DNA of 64,000 bases from Owenia fusiformis (Eukaryota > Annelida > Polychaeta > Sabellida > Oweniidae). The position numbers and the translations under genes are program-made. Positions 54,751 to 64,000 of the stretch are shown in pieces. The DNA lies in NCBI GenBank assembly GCA_903813345.2, contig CAIIXF020000004.1:2811525-2875524 (forward strand). Direction: 5' to 3'. Position 1 is the first letter of the stretch, and each line of letters starts with the position of its first letter. Below the pieces are notes generated by a model that was not told the origin of the DNA, did not search any database, and saw only the letters and a program-made list of their open reading frames with translations.

Positions 54751-55223
54751 AGTTTGGTTGGAATTTAACAGAAATGGCTACACAGAAAGAAATAGCAATG
54801 CAAGGCAGGACTATATGCAAAGACTACATTTATCATAAACTCCGAAAGATGGGGTTGTTAAACAAAAAAGTGACGCTACAAGCAACCGCCAAATCTAGTG
54901 ACATTTCATTCCAAATACAATACCTTGGGTCAGAAATGGAGAAAAATCACCCGGATGTTTACAAAAATATTAGTCGACAACTTGCAGTAACAATGAACTC
55001 AGAGAAAATAGTGCGTGAAACTTTTATGCAAGTTGTCGAGAACATATTCGAGGACGGACGGATAACATGGGGGAGGATTGTATCGCTGTTTCCCCTCGCT
55101 GGTTCGTTCAGTGTAGATTGTGTACAGCAGAGCCACGGGGAATTTGTGAACACAGTTGTGGATGCAGTGGCAACCGTCGTGGAGAATAAACTAGTGGGAT
55201 GGATACAACAACAGGGTGGTTGG
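54751..55223 (+). CDS. BOK: BOK-like BCL-2 family protein, main exon
   Basis: BCL-2 family effector/regulator of apoptosis, most like BOK. QGRTICKDYIYHKLRKMGL fits the BOK N-terminal (BH4-like) helix, then YLGSEMEKNHPDVYKNISRQL fits the BOK BH3 region, IFEDG..TWGRIVSL is BH1, and SVDCVQQ and WIQQQGGW (BH2) match BOK closely. Acceptor CTTTTTTCAG at 54,750; an internal ATG in good context is at 54,774 (188-residue product), or the frame opens to an upstream exon. The donor falls directly after GGW, the intron position shared by BCL-2 family genes. Oddity: the BH3 Asp (LGDE in BOK) is Ser here (LGSE). Confidence 0.93.
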
Positions 55224-55979
55224 GTAAGGTTTTAAAAATGGCCGGTAATACTTTAAAATACAACGCGAACGGGTTTTATTAGCACCGGTCTCATAAATTC
55301 TTATGGCCATACAGATATAAAAAGGCCCGGAGTTTCAGAATTTATATAATTTACTTGTGCAAGTCATTGGATCCACTAGTGCACCGGAAAAACGGTTTGC
55401 AAGAAAAAGATAAAATATCCAGAAATCACCACTCCCTTTTAGTTTGTCAGACTTCAAAGCAATAACTTTATACCATTAATACCAATCAACTAGACTTATT
55501 AGATCAGCTAATTAAGTTACACATATTTCATGTAGGATATTTTTTATTACCTTCATATATGAATACATATTACCATCATATATTACCACTATTACCACCA
55601 CATTTTACGACCGGATTCTAAATCTAATCCATGGTTTTCATGTGGAACCTTAATTTACCATTAGGTCCAATCTTTCCTGGTTGAAGTCAGCTTCCGCATG
55701 GTGCCATTACTAAGTGGTAAAAACAACTTGGATTCAATTGTTCATATCATGTTTTATATCGGAGATCAATTCCAGTTGTCTATAAATACTTAATTGACTT
55801 CGGTTGAAAACCTCATATTTCATCACAAAGCTGGTTTATGAAATTGATTCCAATCAGATTTCCAAGCTATCCAGGGATGAACAACTTTGTAAAAGCGGGG
55901 GACTGTAATCATTTCCCGCCATTATTTACCCTGCCATCTTTCTTTGACTACATACATAAAAAGCATGTTTTATTTTCAG

Positions 55980-56096
55980 ATCGAGCTAATGCTAAGTCAT
56001 CGTGCCAGAGACAAGAAACATTTATATATCTTGAGTGCATTTGGAGCAACCATCGGATTTGCCACTACACTTGTTGTAATAGCCACTTGGGTGTGA
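55980..56096 (+). CDS. BOK: BOK-like last exon, C-terminal membrane anchor
   Basis: After acceptor TATTTTCAG the frame continues in phase 0 for 38 residues: a basic stretch (SHRARDKKH) followed by a hydrophobic helix (YILSAFGATIGFATTLVVIA) and stop TGA at 56,094. This is the tail anchor expected for a BCL-2 family member at mitochondria, ER or Golgi membranes. Possible poly(A) signals AATAAA lie near 56,913 and 56,987. Confidence 0.9.
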   Translation: MELMLSHRARDKKHLYILSAFGATIGFATTLVVIATWV

Positions 56097-56501
56097 GAAA
56101 ACACTACTTGGCAGAAATTGTTGGTCTTGAAATTATTGGCAAAATGGCATTTGTAACGATGCTCTGATTGACTATAGATTATGCAAAAAGTCGCTGCTAA
56201 TAAGATCACTGCACAAACCAATTGGACTTTTCTTACAAGAGACATTCTCTCTGGCAATGCGTATAACCAGGGATGTGTGTATGATCTCTATATCCCGAAA
56301 TAACAAGCGGCGGTGTGATTACATCGTGGGCGAACGTGGTGCATCGTCAGTGGTGACTATTGCGTTTAAATGACACGGTGTTGATTTGAACATATTAGGA
56401 GTTAAAACATTACTGGCATCCTCAACATTATCAGACACGTCTTCAGTATAAAAAACGCAATTATTAGATGCCCTGACTAGATGAATCAAAAAATCACAAA
56501 A

Positions 56502-56600
56502 CCACGGAGATGACCGAAGACGTTATATCACGAAGATGGCCGAACATGTAATATCACGGAAATGGCCGAAGATGTTATGTCACGAAGATGGCCGAATATG
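56502..56600. repeat. About 29 bp repeat, four units
   Basis: TATCACGAAGATGGCCGAA units with drift; CTTCGGCCATC in inverse orientation follows at 56,641. Lies in the presumed BOK 3' UTR or just past it. Confidence 0.75.
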
Positions 56601-57189
56601 CTTCAAGGAACCAATTAAATCCCTTGAAGTGATAGGGTTCGATCTTCGGCCATCATGACGTATACTTAGATCTCCCCATGGTACTTTAATTTGCAGTTTC
56701 TACTTAATATAGTGTTGCCTCAAGACTGTCGTGCCCCCTCCCGTATATTTTCACCTTCTGAACACAAGTGGTTCACACTCTTGAAGCAAGACTGTAATAC
56801 TGTAGCATGGGTTTTTTAGTTAAAAGTCCATGACTGTAGGGACCGATCTGCTCGATATTAGACATAGGCAAAATATAATATTACTCGGAATGTATTGCAA
56901 AACTTTAATAATAAAAGGTTTAAGCCCCAAAATATCCTATACCTGTTTGTTTTTTATATTCTGAAACATGTTCGGTATACCTGCCCAATAAAGGCTGCCT
57001 TGGGAAGTTAAGTTGATTTATTTTTTCAGATTTATGATCAAGCAATCACAGTCGTAAGAATATTCACAAAGTAAATCCAGTTATTTGGTTGGAAACGTTG
57101 CTCATTGCAAGTCTTGACATCATGGGTCTCGTTAATTGATTTCCTGGGTGTTGCACAAGCGGAAAAAGGCTCACTGGAAAGGTCGATTG

Positions 57190-57375
57190 CTAATGCCACA
57201 GTCACATTTGATCTACGGCAACCGTACGGTGGCCGTAGCCTCCCAAAATCGAGAGAAATATACAGCATAATGATAAGAATTGCGATATAGGTTTTCTATA
57301 TCGATTTTGTGAAGCTACGGTCGCCGTACGGTCGCCGTACGGCCGCCGTAGAGCAAATGTGACTGAGGCTTTACG
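57190..57375. mobile_element. Hairpin MITE, CAGTCACATTTG ends
   Basis: CAGTCACATTTGATCTACGG and CCGTAGAGCAAATGTGACTG are inverted. Inside both arms GGCCGTACGG/CCGTACGGTCGCC repeats form a GC-rich stem. Confidence 0.75.
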
Positions 57376-57947
57376 ACCACATTGCATGTATTTCTGCAAC
57401 TGTTTTTGTTTTGTTCGTTTCCTAAATGGTGCTGGGGGGGGGCTCCGAGGAAATAACTGGTGTTCTGGCGAATTATGTGGAGTAGCAAAGCTTCATATGT
57501 AAGCTAGGATGATGGAGACTGTTTAGATATAGACGACCCCCCCCCCCCACCCTCATTGGAAAAATCCTGGGGACGCCTCTGCTATGTGCAGTAGTAGAAT
57601 TGTTGATCTGACGAAGTTTACGCTCTCAAATGGATACTACAATTACACTTGATTTACAATAATTTAATGTAGAAATGGGCTCATTTTATTAATAATTTGA
57701 TAAATTGTAGAATTTATGTAGAAATATAATTTATTTAATAATATTTGAGATACAGTCGATAACAATCTTTACAAAATACAAACAATTCATGTAGAAATAT
57801 ATTATTTTGGTTTTCTATATACGTGATAATTACCCGTTTCTTTATTCAGCTTAACACCATAACCAGTCTTAAATAATAGCATTATGGAAGTCTTGCATAT
57901 AAGTTAAAGCATAAATAACAATTCAATTTTTCCAAAAAACAGTAATA

Positions 57948-58028
57948 TACAGGGTGTCTATAACGTTTGTTTACACTTTACATAGACTTTGTATGGTGAT
58001 CGTAAAACTATTTTATGGACACCCTGTA
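57948..58028. mobile_element. 81 bp mariner-like MITE
   Basis: TACAGGGTGTCTATAACG / TTATGGACACCCTGTA; ends with TA, the mariner target. One of the smallest units in the window. Confidence 0.75.
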
Positions 58029-58079
58029 ATTTTTTCTTGAAACAAAACAATTATGTTTGAACAATTCTTTATCAATTAA

Positions 58080-58380
58080 CTACAAGTGTATTACATAACA
58101 ACATCATGCCACTACTATACAACATAAATTACATTACAACACATGGCATAATAACATTTTGACATTACAACATCATTATTAACATTATTGACATTACAAC
58201 ATATCACTAATAACATTTTTGACATTACAACATATCACTGATAACATTTTTGACATTACAACATCATTAATAACATGACAATACAACATCATTAATAACA
58301 TTATTGACAATACAACATTAATAACATTCTCAACATTACAGCATATTATCAATAACATTTATTGACATCACAATTACTCA
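58080..58380. repeat. AT-rich ACATTACAACAT tandem repeat
   Basis: Units of about 25-35 bp (TAACATTATTGACATTACAACATCAT) with drift; the same family resumes after the element at 58,380-58,804. Confidence 0.8.
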
Positions 58381-58804
58381 GATGCGAGTAGGTAGTTACC
58401 AGTTTCGCCACCAGGTGGCTGATTCGGGGGAATTAACATGGCAGGGTATTACAAAATTCCCTTAAACTTGAATATGCATGAGTTTTAATGGTTCACTTTT
58501 CATATTACCTTTATGTATCTGATAGTTATACAAATTAAAATATGTCCAGTAAAAGAAAATATTATCTGCCCAACACAAGAAAAGATATTTCACTTTTTGT
58601 GGTTTTACAACATGGGCTCTATGGGGAATCTCCCCGACCTAGAAGTCACATTTTCAAAGAAAATTAAATTTTCAAAGTTGATTAACTCTTTTCAAAACCA
58701 CATTTCTAAATGTAATTTTACATGTAAATTCCAAATATGACATCAGGTTGACTGAATTGTGAATTTTTAATGACGTAAACCAAGATTATTTCTACTCGCA
58801 TCTG
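58380..58804. mobile_element. 425 bp MITE with CAGATGCGAGTAG ends
   Basis: CAGATGCGAGTAGGTAGTTA at the left, CTACTCGCATCTG at the right. It is inserted in the AT-rich array. An internally deleted copy is at 61,388-61,543. Confidence 0.82.
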
Positions 58805-59345
58805 GGATATTACAACATACCAAAAAAATAACACTTCTGATATAACAACACATCATTGATAACATTATTGACCTTACAACATATTATTAGTAACACTTAT
58901 GACATTGCAACACAAAATTGATTATATTGGTTTTACAAGTTTACAACATCGCAAAACACTTATTATTACAGCATAGCATTAATATTATTAATGATATTAC
59001 AACATCGAATTAATAGCACTTAACTTTACAACATAGCATTAATATTATTAATGATATTACAACATCGAATTAATAGCACTTTTAACATTACAATATAGCA
59101 TTAATATTATAAATGATATTACAACATCGAATTAATAGCACTTTTAACTTTACAGCATAGCATTAATATTATTAATGATATAACAACATCGAATTAATAT
59201 CACTTTTAACATTACAGCATAGCATTAATATTATAAATGATATTACAACAACGAATTAATAGCACTTTTAACATTATAATATAGCACTGATATATTATTA
59301 ATTAATAGCACTGTCAGTGCTACACATAATTAACTACATTATTAT
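58805..59345. repeat. About 62 bp AT-rich tandem repeat
   Basis: ACATAGCATTAATATTATTA, ATGATATTACAACATCGAAT, TAATAGCACTTTTA units, five to six copies between 58,970 and 59,300, flanked by looser copies. Confidence 0.85.
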
Positions 59346-59582
59346 GTACATTATTGACGTTACAACACTGAAGCATGCTATAAATTAAATTTTCATTCAA
59401 TCATATGATTCTACTGGCCTGGAGTAAAACAAATGGGTGAAAATGGTGCCCAAAATGTCATCACTCAATTTGGAATTACTTTCGCAATCGTGGTGAAAAA
59501 CTTTTTACACGAGAAAATTCAAGAAGACTCCATCAAAATTATTAGAGTAAAACCAAAGGTATAGGTCACTACCCTGTAGTTT

Positions 59583-61225
59583 TCATTGTAAGTGGTCTTC
59601 TGCCGTAATGAGAGGAGCCGGGGGGTCATCGTTTGGAACTCCTGGGGTGAAAGGATCTCTGTTATATCCACTATCATTTCGAATAGGAAACAGAATGTCA
59701 ATGATATGACTATTGTTGTCTTCGCCTTGAGTTGGTGTATCTGTCGTCTTGTCATTTTTCTCAATGTTTTTGGTTTCAAAATTCTTGATCCTATTTTCAC
59801 CCGCACTGTGAACATCAGAGGGCTTGATATTTTCGCCTGCAGTATGAAAATCAGAAGGTTTGAAATTTTCTCCTGCAGCAGGCCTAAGGACATCAGAAGG
59901 CTTGATGTTTTCTCCTGCAGTTTGAACATCAGGAGGCTTAATATTTTCTTCTGCAGTATGGACATCTGGAGTTTTAACATTTGTACCCGCAGTGTGAACA
60001 TCAGAAGGCTTGATATTTTCTCCAGCAGTTTGAACATCGAGAGGCTCGACATTTTCTCCTGCAGTATGGACATGGGGAGGTTTAACATTTTCACCCGCAG
60101 TATGGAGATCGGGAGATTTAACATTTTCACCCGCAATGTGAACATCAGAGGGCTTGATATTTTCTCCTGTACTGTGAACACCGGAATGCTTTGTATTTTC
60201 TCTCAGATTGAGTGCGCGTTGGGTTGAGAGGTATTGGATTGCCTGTTGGAGGGTTGTATGGTGTTTGGTATCAACATTAGAAGGCTTGATATTTTCTTCC
60301 GAGTGCTGCATATGTTGGGTTGATAGGCGTTGTGTTGATAGATGTTGGGATAAGGGATGTTGGGATAAGGGGGGTTGGGCAGAGGGGGGTTGGAAAATAT
60401 CAATATCATCACCAATTCCATTTACTCCTGCATTTTTGGCATCACAGCTCACACCATTTTCTCTGGTATTATTTATCTCACGGGTGCTGCTATTTTCTCC
60501 TACATTTTCTAAATCGATATTCTTGCATTGATTACTTTCTCCTAATACAGCATCACTATTCATGCACCTTTCTCTTGCATTTTCAATATCACAAGTTTTG
60601 CCATTTTCAGCAGTATTTTCCACATGGATGTCAACGTCTGATATTTCAAGAATTTCCGCATTGGACTCAGTAGTAGTGCTTTCCATATACAGACTTTCTC
60701 CGTTTCGGGCAGGGGTTTGGGGTACAGCAGAGGCCTCTCCAATATGCATGGTTTCACCGAACATAGGAAAAATCTGAACTGTTTTACTGGTATTGTCTGA
60801 TTTTTTATCACAGAGGAAGTTCGGCTCTAAAGCGTCGTGGCTGCCGTTTGAGCTTTTGAAATTTGACATGTTTGTAGAATCAGTGATTGTGCGTGATTGT
60901 GTATTATTAACACTGACTAAATTTGTTAGATCGGATATCCTTTGTTTCATATATCGAGTTTCGTGTCTGTGTCTGACGATATATTTCTGTTGGTTTCTAT
61001 TGGTTCGGTACATCTTGACTGCTACGAAAGCTATAACAACAACAGCGAGTGTTGTTATAGCAACCCATATAGCTAGGGGCACCCATGCAGTGTTGGATTG
61101 TGTGATTTTGTCATTCATTTTGTCATCAATATCGTTTTCGATTTCCGTTTTGATTTCTGTAAGTTTTGGCTTAATGTCCACTAGCTTTGGTGGCTTACTT
61201 ATCAGGTCTTTTATGCTTTTAACCT
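59583..61225 (-). CDS. Transmembrane segment and repetitive cytoplasmic tail exon
   Basis: Acceptor AATATTTTCAG at 61,226; stop TGA at 59,585-59,583. The exon encodes a Lys/Glu-rich helix (KPKLTEIKTEIENDIDDKM), a hydrophobic span (WVPLAIWVAITTLAVVVIAF) at about 61,010-61,090, a basic stop-transfer (KMYRTNRNQQK) and a long polar tail. The tail has repeated Asn/Glu/Gly motifs, a Gln/His/Pro-rich stretch (LSQHPLSQHLSTQ) and ten or so AGENIKPSDVHT units. Two long ORFs in other frames over the array (one on each strand) are shadows of a period divisible by three. Confidence 0.87.
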
Positions 61226-62175
61226 CTGAAAATATTAAATTTATGTTTAGCTGAGTAATGACGTTAAACGGCAAGAAAATTGCTTATCATCTACAGTTAC
61301 TGTACTACTGTACTACTACTTTCCAAGTTACTGTCCGTTGATTCATTCAATGTTGAATTTTTATACGGTTAAGACACTCAGAGTTGCTCAGATGCGAGTA
61401 GGTAGTTACCAGTTTCACCACCAGGTTGCTCATTCGGGTCATATTTCTAGATGTACTTTTAAATGTAGGTTTCAAATATGACATCACGTTGACTGAATTA
61501 TGAATATCTAATGACGTAAATCAAGATTTTTTCTACTCGCATTAAGTCTGTTGGAATTCCTAAAGCGATTTTTAACATCAAAAGTCAATATACATAATAC
61601 AAGTAAATGACCATTAATCAAAGTAAAATGTATCCTGGTACCTTCTTTACTGTCATATATACACTGGTAACCTCCAAACGAGTTGATGCATATGTATGGT
61701 GGGGAACACTTTACTTGGCCAGAAGAACATTCGTCCTTATCTGAAACGATAAAGTAGAAACATGTAGGAGTACGACCAAAGGAACAATATTACCTTCATA
61801 AAAAGATCCACTATTCTCTGCACATTAAGCATAAATACGATTCCTTGTTTTTGCATATGTCCAGTATACTAATTGTCCTTATCAGTATCAGAGGCATGTA
61901 ACAAACACAACAATGAAACTCGAACGCTGTATTTGAAATCAACAAGTTGTAGTCGTAGGTCGGTGTTCGTGGCGAGCGTAAAACCACAGGTCAACTATAA
62001 TTAATGGCGACTATATTTCAAATAAACAGTACTTGCGTTGATTGTCTCCTACCTTCACAATTCAATCCATTCTTTGAGAGTTCATAGTGATCATTGCAGG
62101 TACAGTCGAATGAACCAATCGTATTCTTGCAATGCTGCTCGCAGAGGCCATTGTTCAATTTACATTCATCTCGAT
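59583..62175 (-). CDS. EGF-domain single-pass membrane protein, 3' part (5' end outside window)
   Basis: Three exons in matching phase 1: 62,175-62,053, 61,740-61,642 and 61,225-59,583. They encode, in order, a calcium-binding EGF-like module, a four-cysteine EGF-like half module, a charged juxtamembrane helix, one transmembrane segment and a long cytoplasmic tail of about 440 residues. Family: type I cell-surface EGF proteins; exact orthologue not recognised. The tail contains about ten copies of a 12-residue repeat. Earlier exons (signal peptide, more EGF modules) must lie beyond 64,000; I found none in 62.2-64 kb. Confidence 0.85.
59800..60180 (-). repeat. 36 bp coding minisatellite (12-residue repeat)
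   Basis: About ten units encoding A-G-E-N-[IVF]-K-[PST]-P/S-D-V-[HQ]-T. One unit carries a 6 bp insertion (VLRPA), still in frame. Unit-to-unit differences are mostly conservative (I/V, S/P, H/Q), so the array looks selected for coding. Repeat number is likely variable between individuals. Confidence 0.9.
61388..61543. mobile_element. Internally deleted copy of the CAGATGCGAGTAG MITE
   Basis: Same ends and subterminal sequence (AGTTACCAGTTTC-CCACCAGG) as 58,380-58,804, same orientation, about 156 bp. In the intron before the last EGF-protein exon. Confidence 0.8.
61642..61740 (-). CDS. Truncated EGF-like module exon
   Basis: DKDECSSGQVKC, YICINSFGGYQC then IYDSKE. Four cysteines fit C1-C4 of a calcium-binding EGF module, but C5 and C6 are missing because the exon ends early (99 nt). 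Phase 1-1. Sits directly before the membrane-proximal stretch. It could be a degenerate module or one with a free fold. Confidence 0.85.
62053..62175 (-). CDS. Calcium-binding EGF-like module exon
   Basis: DRDECKLNNGLCEQHC, then NTIGSFDCTC and LNC: six cysteines in EGF spacing with the D-x-D-E and Asn/aromatic signature of calcium-binding EGF. Phase 1-1 exon of 123 nt, the usual shuffled EGF exon size. Acceptor TGTTTTAG, donor GAAG|GTAGGA. Confidence 0.9.
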
Positions 62176-62269
62176 CTAAAACAAATTTAAAGAAACATTA
62201 TAACTCACAAAGGTTGGTGCTATGTTAAAAATTGATGTCCGCGCGATCCAGAAGCACTCGATGCCAGAT

Positions 62270-62420
62270 ACACATCAAACACGTGCTAAAGTTTAGCACG
62301 TGTTTGAGATTGATCAAACCCGTGCTTAAGTTTAGCACGTGTTTGAGGTTGATCAAACCCGTGCTAGAATTTAGCCATGTTTGAGGTTCGATCAAACCCT
62401 GGGCCTCAGATCAAACCCGT
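62270..62420. repeat. Palindromic repeats with CACGTG
   Basis: About 50 bp units (GTTTAGCACGTGTTTGAGGT, TGATCAAACCCGTGCT) repeated about three times. The first forms a perfect 31 bp palindrome CAAACACGTGCTAAA-G-mirror. Confidence 0.8.
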
Positions 62421-62657
62421 GTGTGAAGCTCCAAGTGTTCCGGGCTACCCAAGTATTCCGACTCCTGCCGAAATATTCTGAATTGACCCAAGTATTCTGG
62501 GTTTACTTATTTTAGCAAATACACTCGATATGGTGATTTTTCAATTTCTAATCCAATTTTAGATTTCTACAGAGATGACTGTTGAAATTAAGTTAATCAA
62601 ATCACTTATAATGTGGCTGTCTCATGTACAAAAGATTTTCCTTTTTTTATATATAAC

Positions 62658-63535
62658 TACACTCCCCTCTATAAGTTTGGCAACCTTAGCTCCCCCATTG
62701 AACTACGTGTTAAAGCCTCTTTAGGTTTGAATTTTTATTTACTTAACCGGCGATGAGATAACTTATAATATTAATGGAAACGTAACTTGACCTTATTTTC
62801 AATACCTCCAAAATTTCTCAATTTTTTCCTCAATTAGAATAGGTCGAAAATTGATGATAAATTTAATGAATTTTTGAAAATCGTCATTCCCATGTAATTC
62901 AATGGGAAATGGAGGGTTCGGGCAAATCAGAAATCAGGATATATTTTCAGTAAAAGATTCAGCAAAAAAAAATTATATAGAAAATTGAATTGTCTAACTT
63001 TTTTGTACACCAAGTGTTTAGTTTATTTGATGAATACTAAAGTTACAGCGCTTCAAAGTCATTTTTGAAAATAATTTTTCGCCTCCTGAGTTATTTCAAT
63101 GGGAAAGTTTTTTTGAAAAACTATTTTGACTTTAAAGCCCTATAACTTTGTTGAACCTGAAGAAACATATCAATTTTTTGTTAAATAAAGTTAACACTAA
63201 TTCAATTGCCTGCCTTATTCGTTTTTTTGCAAGGACTCGGATGGATGGATATTCTGTCATATGACTTGCGGCAAACCTATCATTTCCCATTGGTTAACAT
63301 GGGAATGTCGATTTTCAAAATTCATCAAATTTATCATCAATTTTCAACTTATTGTAATTGAGGGAAAAAATTGAGAAAATGTTGAGGTATTGGAAATAAA
63401 GTCAAATTACGTTTCCGTTAATAGTATAAGTATTTTCATGGTAGGTTAAGTAAATAAAAATTCAAAGGTAAAGAGGCTTTTAACACGTAGTTCAATGGGG
63501 GAGCTAATGTTGCCTAACTTATGGAGGGGAGTGTA
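62658..63535. mobile_element. Tc1/mariner-like foldback, about 270 bp arms
   Basis: TACACTCCCCTCTATAAGTT at the left; ACTTATGGAGGGGAGTGTA at the right. Arms are similar over about 270 bp (roughly 85-90% by eye), TA at each border. No transposase ORF in the middle. Confidence 0.82.
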
Positions 63536-64000
63536 ACAGGGCACCCATTGAGGAGTGTCAAATCCCCGGGTGTTCGACCTTTGCACCATGGAACACTCCT
63601 GAGCAATAGGATATTTGGACAGAATATATCGATATATGTAGACTGGGTCTCAGTTTCAGGAATACTAAGTATGTATCAACTTGTTCAGGAAAATTGTCCT
63701 TTTGAAAAAAATGGGTGCGTATTTCTAATAATGGACAATTTTTTACATTTTCTGGCTCTCTTTCTTAATCGTGTGGCACTTTTAACTTTTGGCACCCTCT
63801 CTTGTGAATTTTAAGATATTGTAGCGGGAGCGCATTTTTCTTATTTATTTGTAAGTTTTATTTTCATGCTTTTCTGATCAAGATCAAATTATGTTTTATA
63901 TATGGTTAAAAAGAACATTCTTTTAACGATTTATTCATTTTTATTTCATGCAAAAAGGAATAATAGTTTTTGAGTAAGACATGTTTAAATAACTAGTGTA
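63536..64000. other. Intron or intergenic, nothing recognised
   Basis: No exon seen on either strand; presumably intron of the EGF-domain gene, whose 5' part is outside. Confidence 0.4.

Noticed and set aside
59592-60227. 211-codon ORF on the plus strand
   Set aside because: Antisense shadow of the 36 bp coding repeat in the EGF-protein tail; the minus frame has exons, phase and a transmembrane segment.

Overview
This is a 64 kb piece of an AT-rich, intron-rich animal nuclear genome. The evidence is a 22-exon STAT gene with GT-AG introns, a BOK-type BCL-2 family gene, and a calcium-binding EGF-like membrane protein. These sit among many short inverted-repeat DNA transposons, minisatellites and poly-C tracts. 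The style suggests a marine invertebrate (echinoderm, hemichordate or lophotrochozoan-like), but the phylum cannot be fixed from this sequence alone.

Layout. 1-16.4 kb: no gene I can support; a 617 bp TIR element, diverged repeats with X-box-like motifs, a small hairpin element and a 122 bp minisatellite. 16.5-37.0 kb, minus strand: a complete STAT coding region in 22 exons whose phases all match, giving a 921-residue product with N-domain, coiled coil, DNA-binding domain, linker, SH2, activation-loop tyrosine and a C-terminal tail with an MSP motif. 37.1-48.4 kb: transposon-rich, including an almost perfect 323 bp foldback and nested TIR elements. 48.5-56.1 kb, plus strand: a BOK-like gene (two firm exons at 54.75-56.1 kb and a phase-compatible candidate first exon at 48.46 kb). 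57-59.4 kb: hairpin elements and AT-rich tandem repeats. 59.6-62.2 kb, minus strand: the 3' part of a single-pass membrane protein with EGF-like modules and a cytoplasmic tail made largely of a 36 bp coding repeat; its 5' end lies beyond the window. 62.2-64 kb: palindromic repeats and a Tc1/mariner-like foldback.

The most unusual observation is in STAT. At least six of its splice junctions sit at the edge of, or inside, a tandem repeat whose unit contains a copy of that same splice site: acceptors of exons 7, 11 and 17, and donors of exons 12, 16 and 18. The exon 18 donor has 18 further copies at exactly 40 bp spacing. The exon 12 3' end has been copied four more times as a 36 nt in-frame cassette with an AG before it and an intact donor after it. 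These look like splice-site-seeded minisatellites and could feed alternative STAT isoforms or simply be tolerated decoys.

The three genes are functionally separate: cytokine/JAK-type signalling (STAT), mitochondrial/ER apoptosis control (BOK), and a cell-surface protein. Nothing in the sequence links them as a pathway.
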